A stretch of 64,000 bases of DNA from NCBI GenBank assembly GCA_003221035.1, contig QHUB01000035.1:20685-84684 (forward strand). The letters run 5' to 3'. The notes beneath the pieces were generated by a model. The model was given only the letters and a program-made list of their open reading frames with translations. It did not search any database and was not told where the DNA came from. Positions 1 to 6,994 of the stretch are shown piece by piece. Origin of the DNA: Gemmatimonadota bacterium (GTDB lineage: Bacteria > Gemmatimonadota > Gemmatimonadetes > Gemmatimonadales > GWC2-71-9). Each line of letters starts with the position of its first letter. Positions within the stretch are counted from its first letter, which is position 1. The position numbers and the translations under genes are program-made.

Positions 1-1130
1 TTGCCGCGACGTCCCGCGTCGCGTCCATCGATCTGATTCGCGGCGCCGTCATGGTGCTGATGGCGATCGACCACGTCCGCGTCTATGCCGGCGTGCCCGC
101 GGGCGGACCGATGCCGGGCGTGTTCTTCACGCGGTGGGTGACGCACTTCGTGGCGCCCGCCTTTCTTTTCCTCGCAGGAACCAGTGCGTTCTTCTACGGT
201 CGCAAGCATACCGATCTCTCGCGTTTCCTCCTCGTCCGCGGCGTCTGGCTCGTGCTGCTCGAGCTCACGGTGCTGCGCGTGTGTTGGACGTTCAACTTCG
301 ACTTCAGTCACTACATGCTGGCGGGCGTCATCTGGGTGATCGGCTGGTGCATGATCCTGATGGCGGCGCTCGTGCGGCTGCGGCCGAGAACGGTCGGTAT
401 CATCGGCGCCGCGATCATCGCGCTGCACAACGCGGTGATGCCCTGGGTCATGAATCATGTGCCGCTCGGCCCGCTCGCGAACATCGTGTACGGCATCGGT
501 CCGGTGGGGAGCTCACCGCTCCTGGTGCTCTACTCGATCATCCCGTGGATCGGGGTGATGGCCGCGGGCTACTGGTTCGGCACCGTGCTCGTCATGGAGC
601 CGGCACGACGCAACGGCATCTGCCTGCGACTCGGCCTCGGCGCCACCGCGCTGTTCCTGCTCCTGCGCGCGACCGGCATCTACGGCGATCCGCGGCCCTG
701 GACGTCGATGCAGATGCCGCGGCTGCTCGCATTCCTCAACACGACCAAGTACCCGGCCTCGCTTTCTTTCTTATTGATGACGCTGGGGCCCACGATCGCG
801 CTGATCCCGCTGCTCGATCGCGCGCGCGGCCCTGTGGCCCAATGGCTGACCGTCTTCGGTCGCGTGCCGTTCTTCTACTATATGCTCCACATCCCGCTGA
901 TCCACGCGCTCGCGCTGGTCGTGTCGCTGATTCGCACGGGCAGCGTCAATCCCTGGCTGTTCACGAACCACCCGATGGCGCCCGGCAACTTGCCGGACGG
1001 CTACATGTGGAGTCTGGGACTGCTCTATCTCGTGTGGGCGATTGCGGTCGCGCTGCTCTACATCCCCAGCCGGTGGTACGCCGAGTTTAAGGCTCGGCGC
1101 ACCGATTTGAGGTGGCCCAAGTACATGTAG
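1..1130 (+). CDS. DUF1624/heparan-N-acetyltransferase-like membrane protein (5' truncated)
   Basis: Polytopic inner-membrane protein of the DUF1624 (YeiB/HGSNAT-like acyltransferase) family, which is thought to move acyl groups across the membrane. The reading frame is open from base 3, and the residues before the first ATG (base 51) still match the family N-terminus (SIDLIRGAVM, then LMAIDHVR), so the true start lies before the window and base 51 is not the start. About nine hydrophobic segments follow, including WVTHFVAPAFLFLAG, the conserved first-loop and helix-2 region. The C-terminus is intact and ends 12 nt before the convergent M28 gene. The substrate cannot be told from sequence. Confidence 0.8.
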   Translation, partial: AATSRVASIDLIRGAVMVLMAIDHVRVYAGVPAGGPMPGVFFTRWVTHFVAPAFLFLAGTSAFFYGRKHTDLSRFLLVRGVWLVLLELTVLRVCWTFNFDFSHYMLAGVIWVIGWCMILMAALVRLRPRTVGIIGAAIIALHNAVMPWVMNHVPLGPLANIVYGIGPVGSSPLLVLYSIIPWIGVMAAGYWFGTVLVMEPARRNGICLRLGLGATALFLLLRATGIYGDPRPWTSMQMPRLLAFLNTTKYPASLSFLLMTLGPTIALIPLLDRARGPVAQWLTVFGRVPFFYYMLHIPLIHALALVVSLIRTGSVNPWLFTNHPMAPGNLPDGYMWSLGLLYLVWAIAVALLYIPSRWYAEFKARRTDLRWPKYM

Positions 1131-1142
1131 TCCCTGCATCCA

Positions 1143-2846
1143 TCACTGCACGCATGGCGCGTGCGGATCGGTGGGCTTCGGAACGTCTCGTTTGGGACGC
1201 TCCGGCGCATTCGCTACAGCGCGCGCGCCGTCGTGGACCATCTGCGCAACGCGAGCGAGGTCCCGATAGCTGATGTACTGTGCTTCGTCGGTCACCTGGT
1301 GATAATCGAGATGCTCGCCCCGCGAGAACGCCACTGACGGAACGCCGTAGCGCGCGTAGCTGTAGTGATCGGCGCGGCAATAGTACTGCAGCGGGTGGCC
1401 CGGAGCGTCGTAGGTGTAGTCGAACACGAACGGGATGGGTTGCTTCGCATTGGCGGCCTCGAGCGCCTCTCCAAATTCCCGCGAGATCCGTTTCGCGCCG
1501 ATGACCTCGAGATAGGTGGGACTGCCGGCGCCCGTGCCGCCGCGCGGGAAGTCGGACGCCGTGCCGCGCCCGACCATGTCTTCATCGATCTCCCCGACAA
1601 TGGAGTCGATGGGCACCGTCGCGTGATCGGAGTACCAGCGCGACCCGAGCAGTCCGGCTTCTTCTCCGGTGTGACTCACGAACAGGATCGAGCGGCGCGG
1701 CCGGTCGGCGCCCTGCGCGCGCGCGAATGACTCTGCGATCTCCAAAATGGCGACCGTGCCGGACCCGTCGTCATCGGCGCCGTTGCGGATCGAATCGCGG
1801 CGGGGCGGCCGAACGGCCCGGAGGCTGTCGAGGATCGCGTGGATCCGGCTCCACTCGGCGTCGGTAGGCTCGCGGTTCGGAGAATCAGCGCCCATGGGCC
1901 GCACGACCCGGTTGAACGCGCGCAGGGAGTCGTGATCCACCGGATGGTGATCGAAGCCCACGTGATCGTGGTGCGCGGTCAGCGAGACGTATTCGCCACG
2001 AAGCGTCGAATCACTGCCGCGGAGAATGCCGACCACATTGCGCGCGGGGTAGGCAACCGCCTTCCGCGTGAAGTCGTACCGTCCGCTGACCGTGGTGCCC
2101 GTCGCGGTGCCCGGCGCGAGGGCAGCGGGCTCCTGCCCCAGCACCGCCGTTCCCGCTCGACGCGTGAGCCACACGAGCGCGATCGCCCGCGGATTGCGGG
2201 ACGTATCGGAGACCGGCCGACCTTCCACGATCCGCGCGATTTGCTCGCTGCCCAGCTGGTCGAGCGCGATGACGCCGACCGTCAGCGCATCGCGGTAGCG
2301 GCCGAGGTAGGCGCCGAGCGCGCGGCGATCGAACCCTTGCGGGACGTCGAGCACGACGAACTTCCCGGCGACGTCGCCGCCCCCCGGCGCGGGCGCCATG
2401 AGGTGCGCGCTGTCACCAACGGAGCCGGCGTAGATCACCGGGGTCTGGTCGAGCACGCGCGGGGGGGCCGCGAAGCTGACTGGTAAGAAGTCGGTTCTGA
2501 GCTGGAGCGGCCCGCCAAATGTGACGAGGCGCGATGTGGAGTCGACCTTCACATCCCAGAAGGGCACGGTCTGGAAATACGTCCCGCTGTCTCCCGCCGG
2601 CTCGAGCCCGAGACGGCGAAACTCGCTCGCGATGTATGCCGACGCCTTGAACGCGCCCAGACTTCCGGTTTCGCGGCCCATCATGGAATCGTCGGCGATC
2701 GAATAGAGGCGCTGTCGCAGATCGGCCGCCGTGATTGCCGGCTCGCTCTCCCAGACCGGGGCGCTCGTGCCGGGTGACTGCGACTGCGTCGACTGGCACG
2801 CGGTCAACATCATGACGGCGATCGGAATTGACAGCACTCGATGCAT
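1143..2846 (-). CDS. M28 family zinc metallopeptidase, lipoprotein
   Basis: Predicted periplasmic or outer-membrane-anchored aminopeptidase-type M28 enzyme of 567 residues. A lipoprotein signal is visible (MHRVLSIPIAVMMLTAC, lipobox LTAC). Di-zinc ligand motifs appear in order: TAHHDH, NGADDDGSG, HTGEEAG, GEIDEDM and a late YHQVTDE histidine. ATG 2846 is chosen because GGAGAG lies just before it and the signal peptide follows; the frame stays open upstream into the preceding gene but that extension is arginine/tryptophan-rich and not protein-like. It is the last gene of the long minus-strand run, 17 nt after the LemA-DUF2207 gene. The family assignment is firm; the peptide substrate is unknown. 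Confidence 0.88.
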   Translation of the reverse strand: MHRVLSIPIAVMMLTACQSTQSQSPGTSAPVWESEPAITAADLRQRLYSIADDSMMGRETGSLGAFKASAYIASEFRRLGLEPAGDSGTYFQTVPFWDVKVDSTSRLVTFGGPLQLRTDFLPVSFAAPPRVLDQTPVIYAGSVGDSAHLMAPAPGGGDVAGKFVVLDVPQGFDRRALGAYLGRYRDALTVGVIALDQLGSEQIARIVEGRPVSDTSRNPRAIALVWLTRRAGTAVLGQEPAALAPGTATGTTVSGRYDFTRKAVAYPARNVVGILRGSDSTLRGEYVSLTAHHDHVGFDHHPVDHDSLRAFNRVVRPMGADSPNREPTDAEWSRIHAILDSLRAVRPPRRDSIRNGADDDGSGTVAILEIAESFARAQGADRPRRSILFVSHTGEEAGLLGSRWYSDHATVPIDSIVGEIDEDMVGRGTASDFPRGGTGAGSPTYLEVIGAKRISREFGEALEAANAKQPIPFVFDYTYDAPGHPLQYYCRADHYSYARYGVPSVAFSRGEHLDYHQVTDEAQYISYRDLARVAQMVHDGARAVANAPERPKRDVPKPTDPHAPCVQ

Positions 2847-2863
2847 GAGGCTCTCCTGGTCGG

Positions 2864-5116
2864 TTAGAATGCGCCGCCTCCACCACCGCCACCGCCACCG
2901 CCCGACCCACCGCCGCCCCCGAACCCCGAGCCGTTCGAGCTGCGGGGTGAGGAGGACATAGTGCTGCTCGCGACGCTCGAGAGATGCGACATGCTGCTCG
3001 AGAAGTGGCCGACGTTGAAGCTCATGACGCTCGGTCCGACGTACCACCGCGGCGCCTCGGTATAGATCCCCTGGAACGCGCGCGCGAACTGTTGCTCGAC
3101 ACCGAATGCCATCGCGTAGGGGAGGTACTTATCGAACAGCTCCGGGTGGCCGATGATCACGCGCTTCAGGTTCTCGGATTCCACGCGGCGGAGGAATTCT
3201 TCGAACCCGAGAACCTGCTCCAGCGCCCGGGCGCCCGATTCCGTGCGCGCGGGCATGATCTGGGCGAAGCAGAGCAGAATCAGGCCCGACACGACGCCTG
3301 CGACGACGAACGGGACGGGGGTGAGCAGCGTCAGCTTCGAGAGATAGATGCCGCCGATCCCGACGAGCATGCCGATCCCCACTGCCGCGCCCATCCAGTT
3401 GTTCCTGACATTGTCGGGCCGATTACGATAGAAACCCTTCGTCACTAAGCCGTCGAAGATCGCACCGCGAATGAGCGGCAACTCCTTATAGAACTCGTCC
3501 TTCAGCACTGAGAGCGGCACGACCTCGGCCCGTCTGTCAAAGATTCCCGTGAACACACGATTCTCATTGTCGGTCAATCCATCATTGCTCGTCGTTACCG
3601 GCTTCAGCCGATGCAATGAGTACTCGGTCCCGCCGCCAAACAGACCCAACAGTTTGGGATTCTGCCGTTCCTCGATGCGGAGGTAGCCGTTCACCGCCAG
3701 ATTCACGAGCGTCGCCGTGATGTCCCGCATGTCCGCCGAGTTGTCGATCAGCGTGCCGGCTTCCGCGGGCGTCATGCCCTTGGGCGGCTCGTATTGCACG
3801 GTGATCGGCCGGCGGCGCGGATCCCGGCCGCGCCGCCACCAGCTCAGAAGTGCGAACCCGAAGACGGCGATCGGGATGAACAGCGGCCAGTTGCTGCGGA
3901 GTGTCGAGAGCAGTTTTGCGGCCGCGCCGGGCGCGGCGACGACGCCTTTGTCCCACCCGACCACCGCGGTCAGTCCCTCGTGGTAGCCGAGTCCCTGCGG
4001 CATGGCGATGCGGACGATGTCGCCGTCGATCATGACCTTGGCGTCGCGCGCCGTCGCGCCGTACACGCCGTTGAACGCGATCGCGCGTACGCCCGGCGTG
4101 TTGGCCGGCAAATCGATCTCGGCGCTCGCGGCGTGAACCGGCACCTCCCACTCATCGCCGGTGATGTTCCAGTACAGCTCATCGTGCTCCCCGAAGAATC
4201 GCAGCCCATTCGTGGCGCGATAGCGGAGCACGATCGTGCGCGTCGCATTCGCGGCACCCGGAATCCAGATCTTGTACTTGATGTCCGCGCCCTGCCGGCT
4301 GGACTCGGCGCGGAGCTCGTTGCCCGCGTCGTCCTTCGCGCTCTGGAGCGCGATGCCCAGGGTCCAGTTCAGTCCCGTGCTCGTGCGGTAATCGAGAGGA
4401 ATCGTGCGATAGAGCCCGTTGTACGAGCCGACAAAACTCGCCGTGATCGTCTCGGTGACGTCGACGCTGGCGTCGCGATTGACGCGGATCCGGGCGTCAA
4501 ATCGATCGATCGTGTACGAGCGCTGCGCGTGGAGCGACGTCGCGCCGAGGATCAAGAGCAGGATGACGAGCGGGACCTTGGGAACGGCGCGCTCGGACGG
4601 GTCGTCCAGTCCGAAGAACTCCCGCGGCTTGAGTCCCATCATCCCGGCGACCACGCCGGCAGGAAACTGCGCGATCGCGGTATTGAAATCGCGCACCACC
4701 GCGTTGTAGTAGCGGCGCGCGTTCTGCAGGTGGTCTTCGACGTCGGTCAATGTGGTTTGCAACGATGCGAAGCTCGCGGCGGCCTTGAGCTCCGGGTAGT
4801 TCTCCGCAACCACCAGTATTCGCTGGAGCGCATTGGCGAGCGGATCTTCTTCGCGCGCGCGCGCGGCGGGTCCCGCCTGGGACGCCTGCACGGCGCGCCC
4901 GCGCGCCGCCACGACGGCCTCCAGCGTGCCGCGCTCATATCCCGCATGGCCCTGCACGACCGCGACGACATTGGGGATGAGATCGTGCCGCCGCTTGAGC
5001 TGCACATCGATGTCGGACCAGGCGTTGTCGCTGAGCCGCCGCAGGTAGATGAGGCGATTGAACGTGTAGACGACCCACACGATGACGAGGACCCCGATGA
5101 TCAGCGCGAGCGTCAT
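2864..5116 (-). CDS. LemA-DUF2207 fusion membrane protein with Gly-rich tail
   Basis: A 750-residue protein. Residues 1-178 form a complete LemA domain: an N-terminal membrane helix, then LKRRHDLIPNVVAVV and AENYPELKA. Residues 190-750 match DUF2207 membrane proteins: an extracytoplasmic beta domain, a TM near 410, a cytoplasmic part, two TMs near 590-630, and a tail of almost pure glycine and serine. Residues 181-198 look like a secretory signal peptide ending in LHA-Q, now buried inside the protein. No ATG, GTG or TTG sits at that junction in the right place, so this appears to be a real translational fusion of two genes that are normally neighbours. It starts 5 nt after mtnC. Function is unknown; envelope stress or membrane remodelling is only a guess. 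Confidence 0.85.
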   Translation of the reverse strand: MTLALIIGVLVIVWVVYTFNRLIYLRRLSDNAWSDIDVQLKRRHDLIPNVVAVVQGHAGYERGTLEAVVAARGRAVQASQAGPAARAREEDPLANALQRILVVAENYPELKAAASFASLQTTLTDVEDHLQNARRYYNAVVRDFNTAIAQFPAGVVAGMMGLKPREFFGLDDPSERAVPKVPLVILLLILGATSLHAQRSYTIDRFDARIRVNRDASVDVTETITASFVGSYNGLYRTIPLDYRTSTGLNWTLGIALQSAKDDAGNELRAESSRQGADIKYKIWIPGAANATRTIVLRYRATNGLRFFGEHDELYWNITGDEWEVPVHAASAEIDLPANTPGVRAIAFNGVYGATARDAKVMIDGDIVRIAMPQGLGYHEGLTAVVGWDKGVVAAPGAAAKLLSTLRSNWPLFIPIAVFGFALLSWWRRGRDPRRRPITVQYEPPKGMTPAEAGTLIDNSADMRDITATLVNLAVNGYLRIEERQNPKLLGLFGGGTEYSLHRLKPVTTSNDGLTDNENRVFTGIFDRRAEVVPLSVLKDEFYKELPLIRGAIFDGLVTKGFYRNRPDNVRNNWMGAAVGIGMLVGIGGIYLSKLTLLTPVPFVVAGVVSGLILLCFAQIMPARTESGARALEQVLGFEEFLRRVESENLKRVIIGHPELFDKYLPYAMAFGVEQQFARAFQGIYTEAPRWYVGPSVMSFNVGHFSSSMSHLSSVASSTMSSSPRSSNGSGFGGGGGSGGGGGGGGGGAF

Positions 5117-5121
5117 GCGCC

Positions 5122-5820
5122 CTACGCTAGCTCGGCAAAGGAGCGAACGCGAGGATGGATCGACGTCGGGGAATCGTCAGAGCCGCGCACGCAGAGCGCC
5201 GTCCGCATTCCTGCGGTTCGTGCGGCATCGAGCTCCGCTGCCACGTCCGACACGAAGAGCACTTGTGCGGGCGCGACGTCCAGCGCCGCCGCGATCTTCT
5301 GATAGCTCGGAGCCTCGCGCTTCGGACCCGTGGTGGTGTCGAAATAGCCGGACAGGAGGTGCGAGAGATCGCCCGCCGTAGTGTTGGCGAACAGATTGCG
5401 CTGTGCCTGCACGCTGCCGGAGGAGAAGATCGCGATTCGAATCCCGGCCCCGTGCCAGCGCTCGAGCGCGGGACGGACGTCGGGATAGACCTCACCCTTT
5501 CCTGTGAGCGCTCCGGCGCGGTAACCGGCTTCCCAGATGCGCCCCTGCAGCGCCTTGAGGCCGGTCGACTTGCGATCGCGATCCATCAAGAAGTAGACGT
5601 AGGCTTCGGGATCCCACGGCGGCAGATCCGGTGACGGCGGCTCCGCGGCGTACTCGGCGCGCAGCAGTGCGACATCGCCTCGGACTGCGGGATTGTCCCG
5701 GTGCTCGCGCAGGAAATCGTGGGTGTGCGCGCGCGCGTACGGAAAAAGCACCTGCTGGACGAATGCGAGGGGCGTCGTCGTGCCCTCGATGTCCAGCAGG
5801 ATCACCCGGATGTCGGTCAG
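5122..5820 (-). CDS. mtnC: Acireductone synthase (enolase-phosphatase E1)
   Basis: HAD-family enzyme that enolises and dephosphorylates 2,3-diketo-5-methylthiopentyl-1-phosphate to acireductone in methionine salvage. Signature motifs: LLDIEGTTTP (nucleophile Asp in DxEGTT), IAIFSSGSVQAQ (motif II), a TTTGPKREAPSY segment with the motif III Lys, and LFVSDVAAELDAA (motif IV). The start is uncertain. Family members usually begin M-T-x-I-R-V, which here aligns to a CTG at 5820 that overlaps the mtnD stop (CTGA). Conventional alternatives are GTG 5805 (short) and ATG 5901 (84-nt overlap with mtnD). Third gene of the mtnB-mtnD-mtnC set. Confidence 0.9.
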   Translation of the reverse strand: MTDIRVILLDIEGTTTPLAFVQQVLFPYARAHTHDFLREHRDNPAVRGDVALLRAEYAAEPPSPDLPPWDPEAYVYFLMDRDRKSTGLKALQGRIWEAGYRAGALTGKGEVYPDVRPALERWHGAGIRIAIFSSGSVQAQRNLFANTTAGDLSHLLSGYFDTTTGPKREAPSYQKIAAALDVAPAQVLFVSDVAAELDAARTAGMRTALCVRGSDDSPTSIHPRVRSFAELA

Positions 5821-6371
5821 CGCAATGGGATGTAGCTCGGGCCCCAGCAGACCGGCTGAAAGCCCTGGTCGGTTCCGCTGTTGGTGTAATGCGGCGTCCA
5901 TCCCGCTTTGTCCTGGAACAGCCGGATCGCGCGAATGTCGCGATCGGCGCAGAGGTCGAACCAGTGCCAGGTGCCGCGCGGTACGCGGATGAGATCGCCC
6001 GCTTCGACTTCAATTGCGAGGACCGCGCCTTCGCGTGGATGGATGTGGAACAAGCCGCGCCCTCGAATGATGAACCGGACTTCGTCCTCGTCGTGCCAGT
6101 GCTCGGTGCTGAACTTCGCGAGCATGGTCTCGAGGTTGGGCGTCGCGGAGGTGACGTCGATGACATCGGCTGTGACATACCCGCCCCGCGCTTTGAGCTT
6201 TTCGATCTCCGGCGCGTACGCCGCGAGGACGGCCTCGGCCGGTGCATTGGCCGCGGCGCGCTGCGACAAGGGCCACCGCTCGTACTCGATGCCCAACCCG
6301 GCGAGGTATGCCGTCACTTCGGCCTGATCGGTGAGCGTCCGCTGCTCGGCAGGAATCTTTACGGTTGCCAT
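5817..6371 (-). CDS. mtnD: Acireductone dioxygenase (cupin)
   Basis: Metal-dependent cupin dioxygenase that opens acireductone with O2. With Fe2+ it gives formate and the keto acid precursor of methionine; with Ni2+ it gives CO. The 184 residues match the family length. The metal-ligand motif HWHDEDEVRF (H-x-H plus E) and a downstream His in the WHWFDL region are visible. ATG 6371 is preceded by GGAGGAGG at good spacing, and the gene overlaps the end of mtnB by 13 nt. It probably co-operates directly with mtnC, whose product it consumes. Confidence 0.94.
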   Translation of the reverse strand: MATVKIPAEQRTLTDQAEVTAYLAGLGIEYERWPLSQRAAANAPAEAVLAAYAPEIEKLKARGGYVTADVIDVTSATPNLETMLAKFSTEHWHDEDEVRFIIRGRGLFHIHPREGAVLAIEVEAGDLIRVPRGTWHWFDLCADRDIRAIRLFQDKAGWTPHYTNSGTDQGFQPVCWGPSYIPLR

Positions 6372-6982
6372 GCTGTTCCTCCTCCGCGCTTTCGTCCCAT
6401 CGCTTCGAATAAGAACTCGAGGATCTCGACGTGGCGCTTGGCGTCGGCGAGATCTCGGCCCCAGGTGTACAGACCGTGTCGCCGGATCAGGAATCCATGC
6501 GCCGCCGGCCGAGCCCTGAGCAAGGACTCCACCTGCGGAACTGCCGCGGTCCAATCCTGCGTGTTCTCGATGATCGGCAGCTCTTCCCGATGCTCGTGCG
6601 TGCGAACGCCGTCCAGTCCCTTGAGCATTTCGTACCCGTCGAGCGCCAGAGTGCTGCCGTTGTCTGAGAGAATCGTGCTCCAAATGGAGTGCGTATGCAA
6701 CACCGCGCCCGCGCCGCGGGAACGAACGACGGCAAGGTGCAACGCCGCTTCGGCGGAGGGACGGCCGTTTCCCTGGACGACGCGGCCTGCGCCATCTATC
6801 GCGACGATGTCGCTTGGTTCGAGCAGCCCTTTGTCCACGCCGCTCGTGGTGATTGCCACTCTGAATGGCTCCGCCCCGACGACGGCGCTGAAGTTGCCGC
6901 TGGTGCCGAGGACCCAGCCGCGCGAGTAGAACTGGCGGCCCAGCTCGCTCAGCTGCCCGGCTGCATCCTCGAACGTGTGCAT
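6359..6982 (-). CDS. mtnB: Methylthioribulose-1-phosphate dehydratase
   Basis: Class II aldolase/adducin-fold zinc enzyme that dehydrates 5-methylthioribulose-1-phosphate to the diketo compound used by MtnC. It is 207 residues. Characteristic features: GTSGNFSA near the N-terminus, the zinc-binding HTHSIWST, DGYEMLKGL, and a late RRHGLYTWG His. It starts 12 nt after the treY stop, so it appears to be transcribed with the maltodextrin genes. No mtnA (isomerase) or mtnN/mtnP is in the window. No SAM riboswitch can fit in the 12-nt gap. Confidence 0.93.
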   Translation of the reverse strand: MHTFEDAAGQLSELGRQFYSRGWVLGTSGNFSAVVGAEPFRVAITTSGVDKGLLEPSDIVAIDGAGRVVQGNGRPSAEAALHLAVVRSRGAGAVLHTHSIWSTILSDNGSTLALDGYEMLKGLDGVRTHEHREELPIIENTQDWTAAVPQVESLLRARPAAHGFLIRRHGLYTWGRDLADAKRHVEILEFLFEAMGRKRGGGTAWQP

Positions 6983-6994
6983 CCATAAACAATA

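Noticed and set aside
3794..5302. Long open frame on the plus strand opposite LemA-DUF2207
   Set aside because: Arginine/aspartate-rich translation with no motifs; typical antisense shadow in high-GC DNA.
6983..6994. SAM riboswitch ahead of mtnB
   Set aside because: Only 12 nt separate treY and mtnB.
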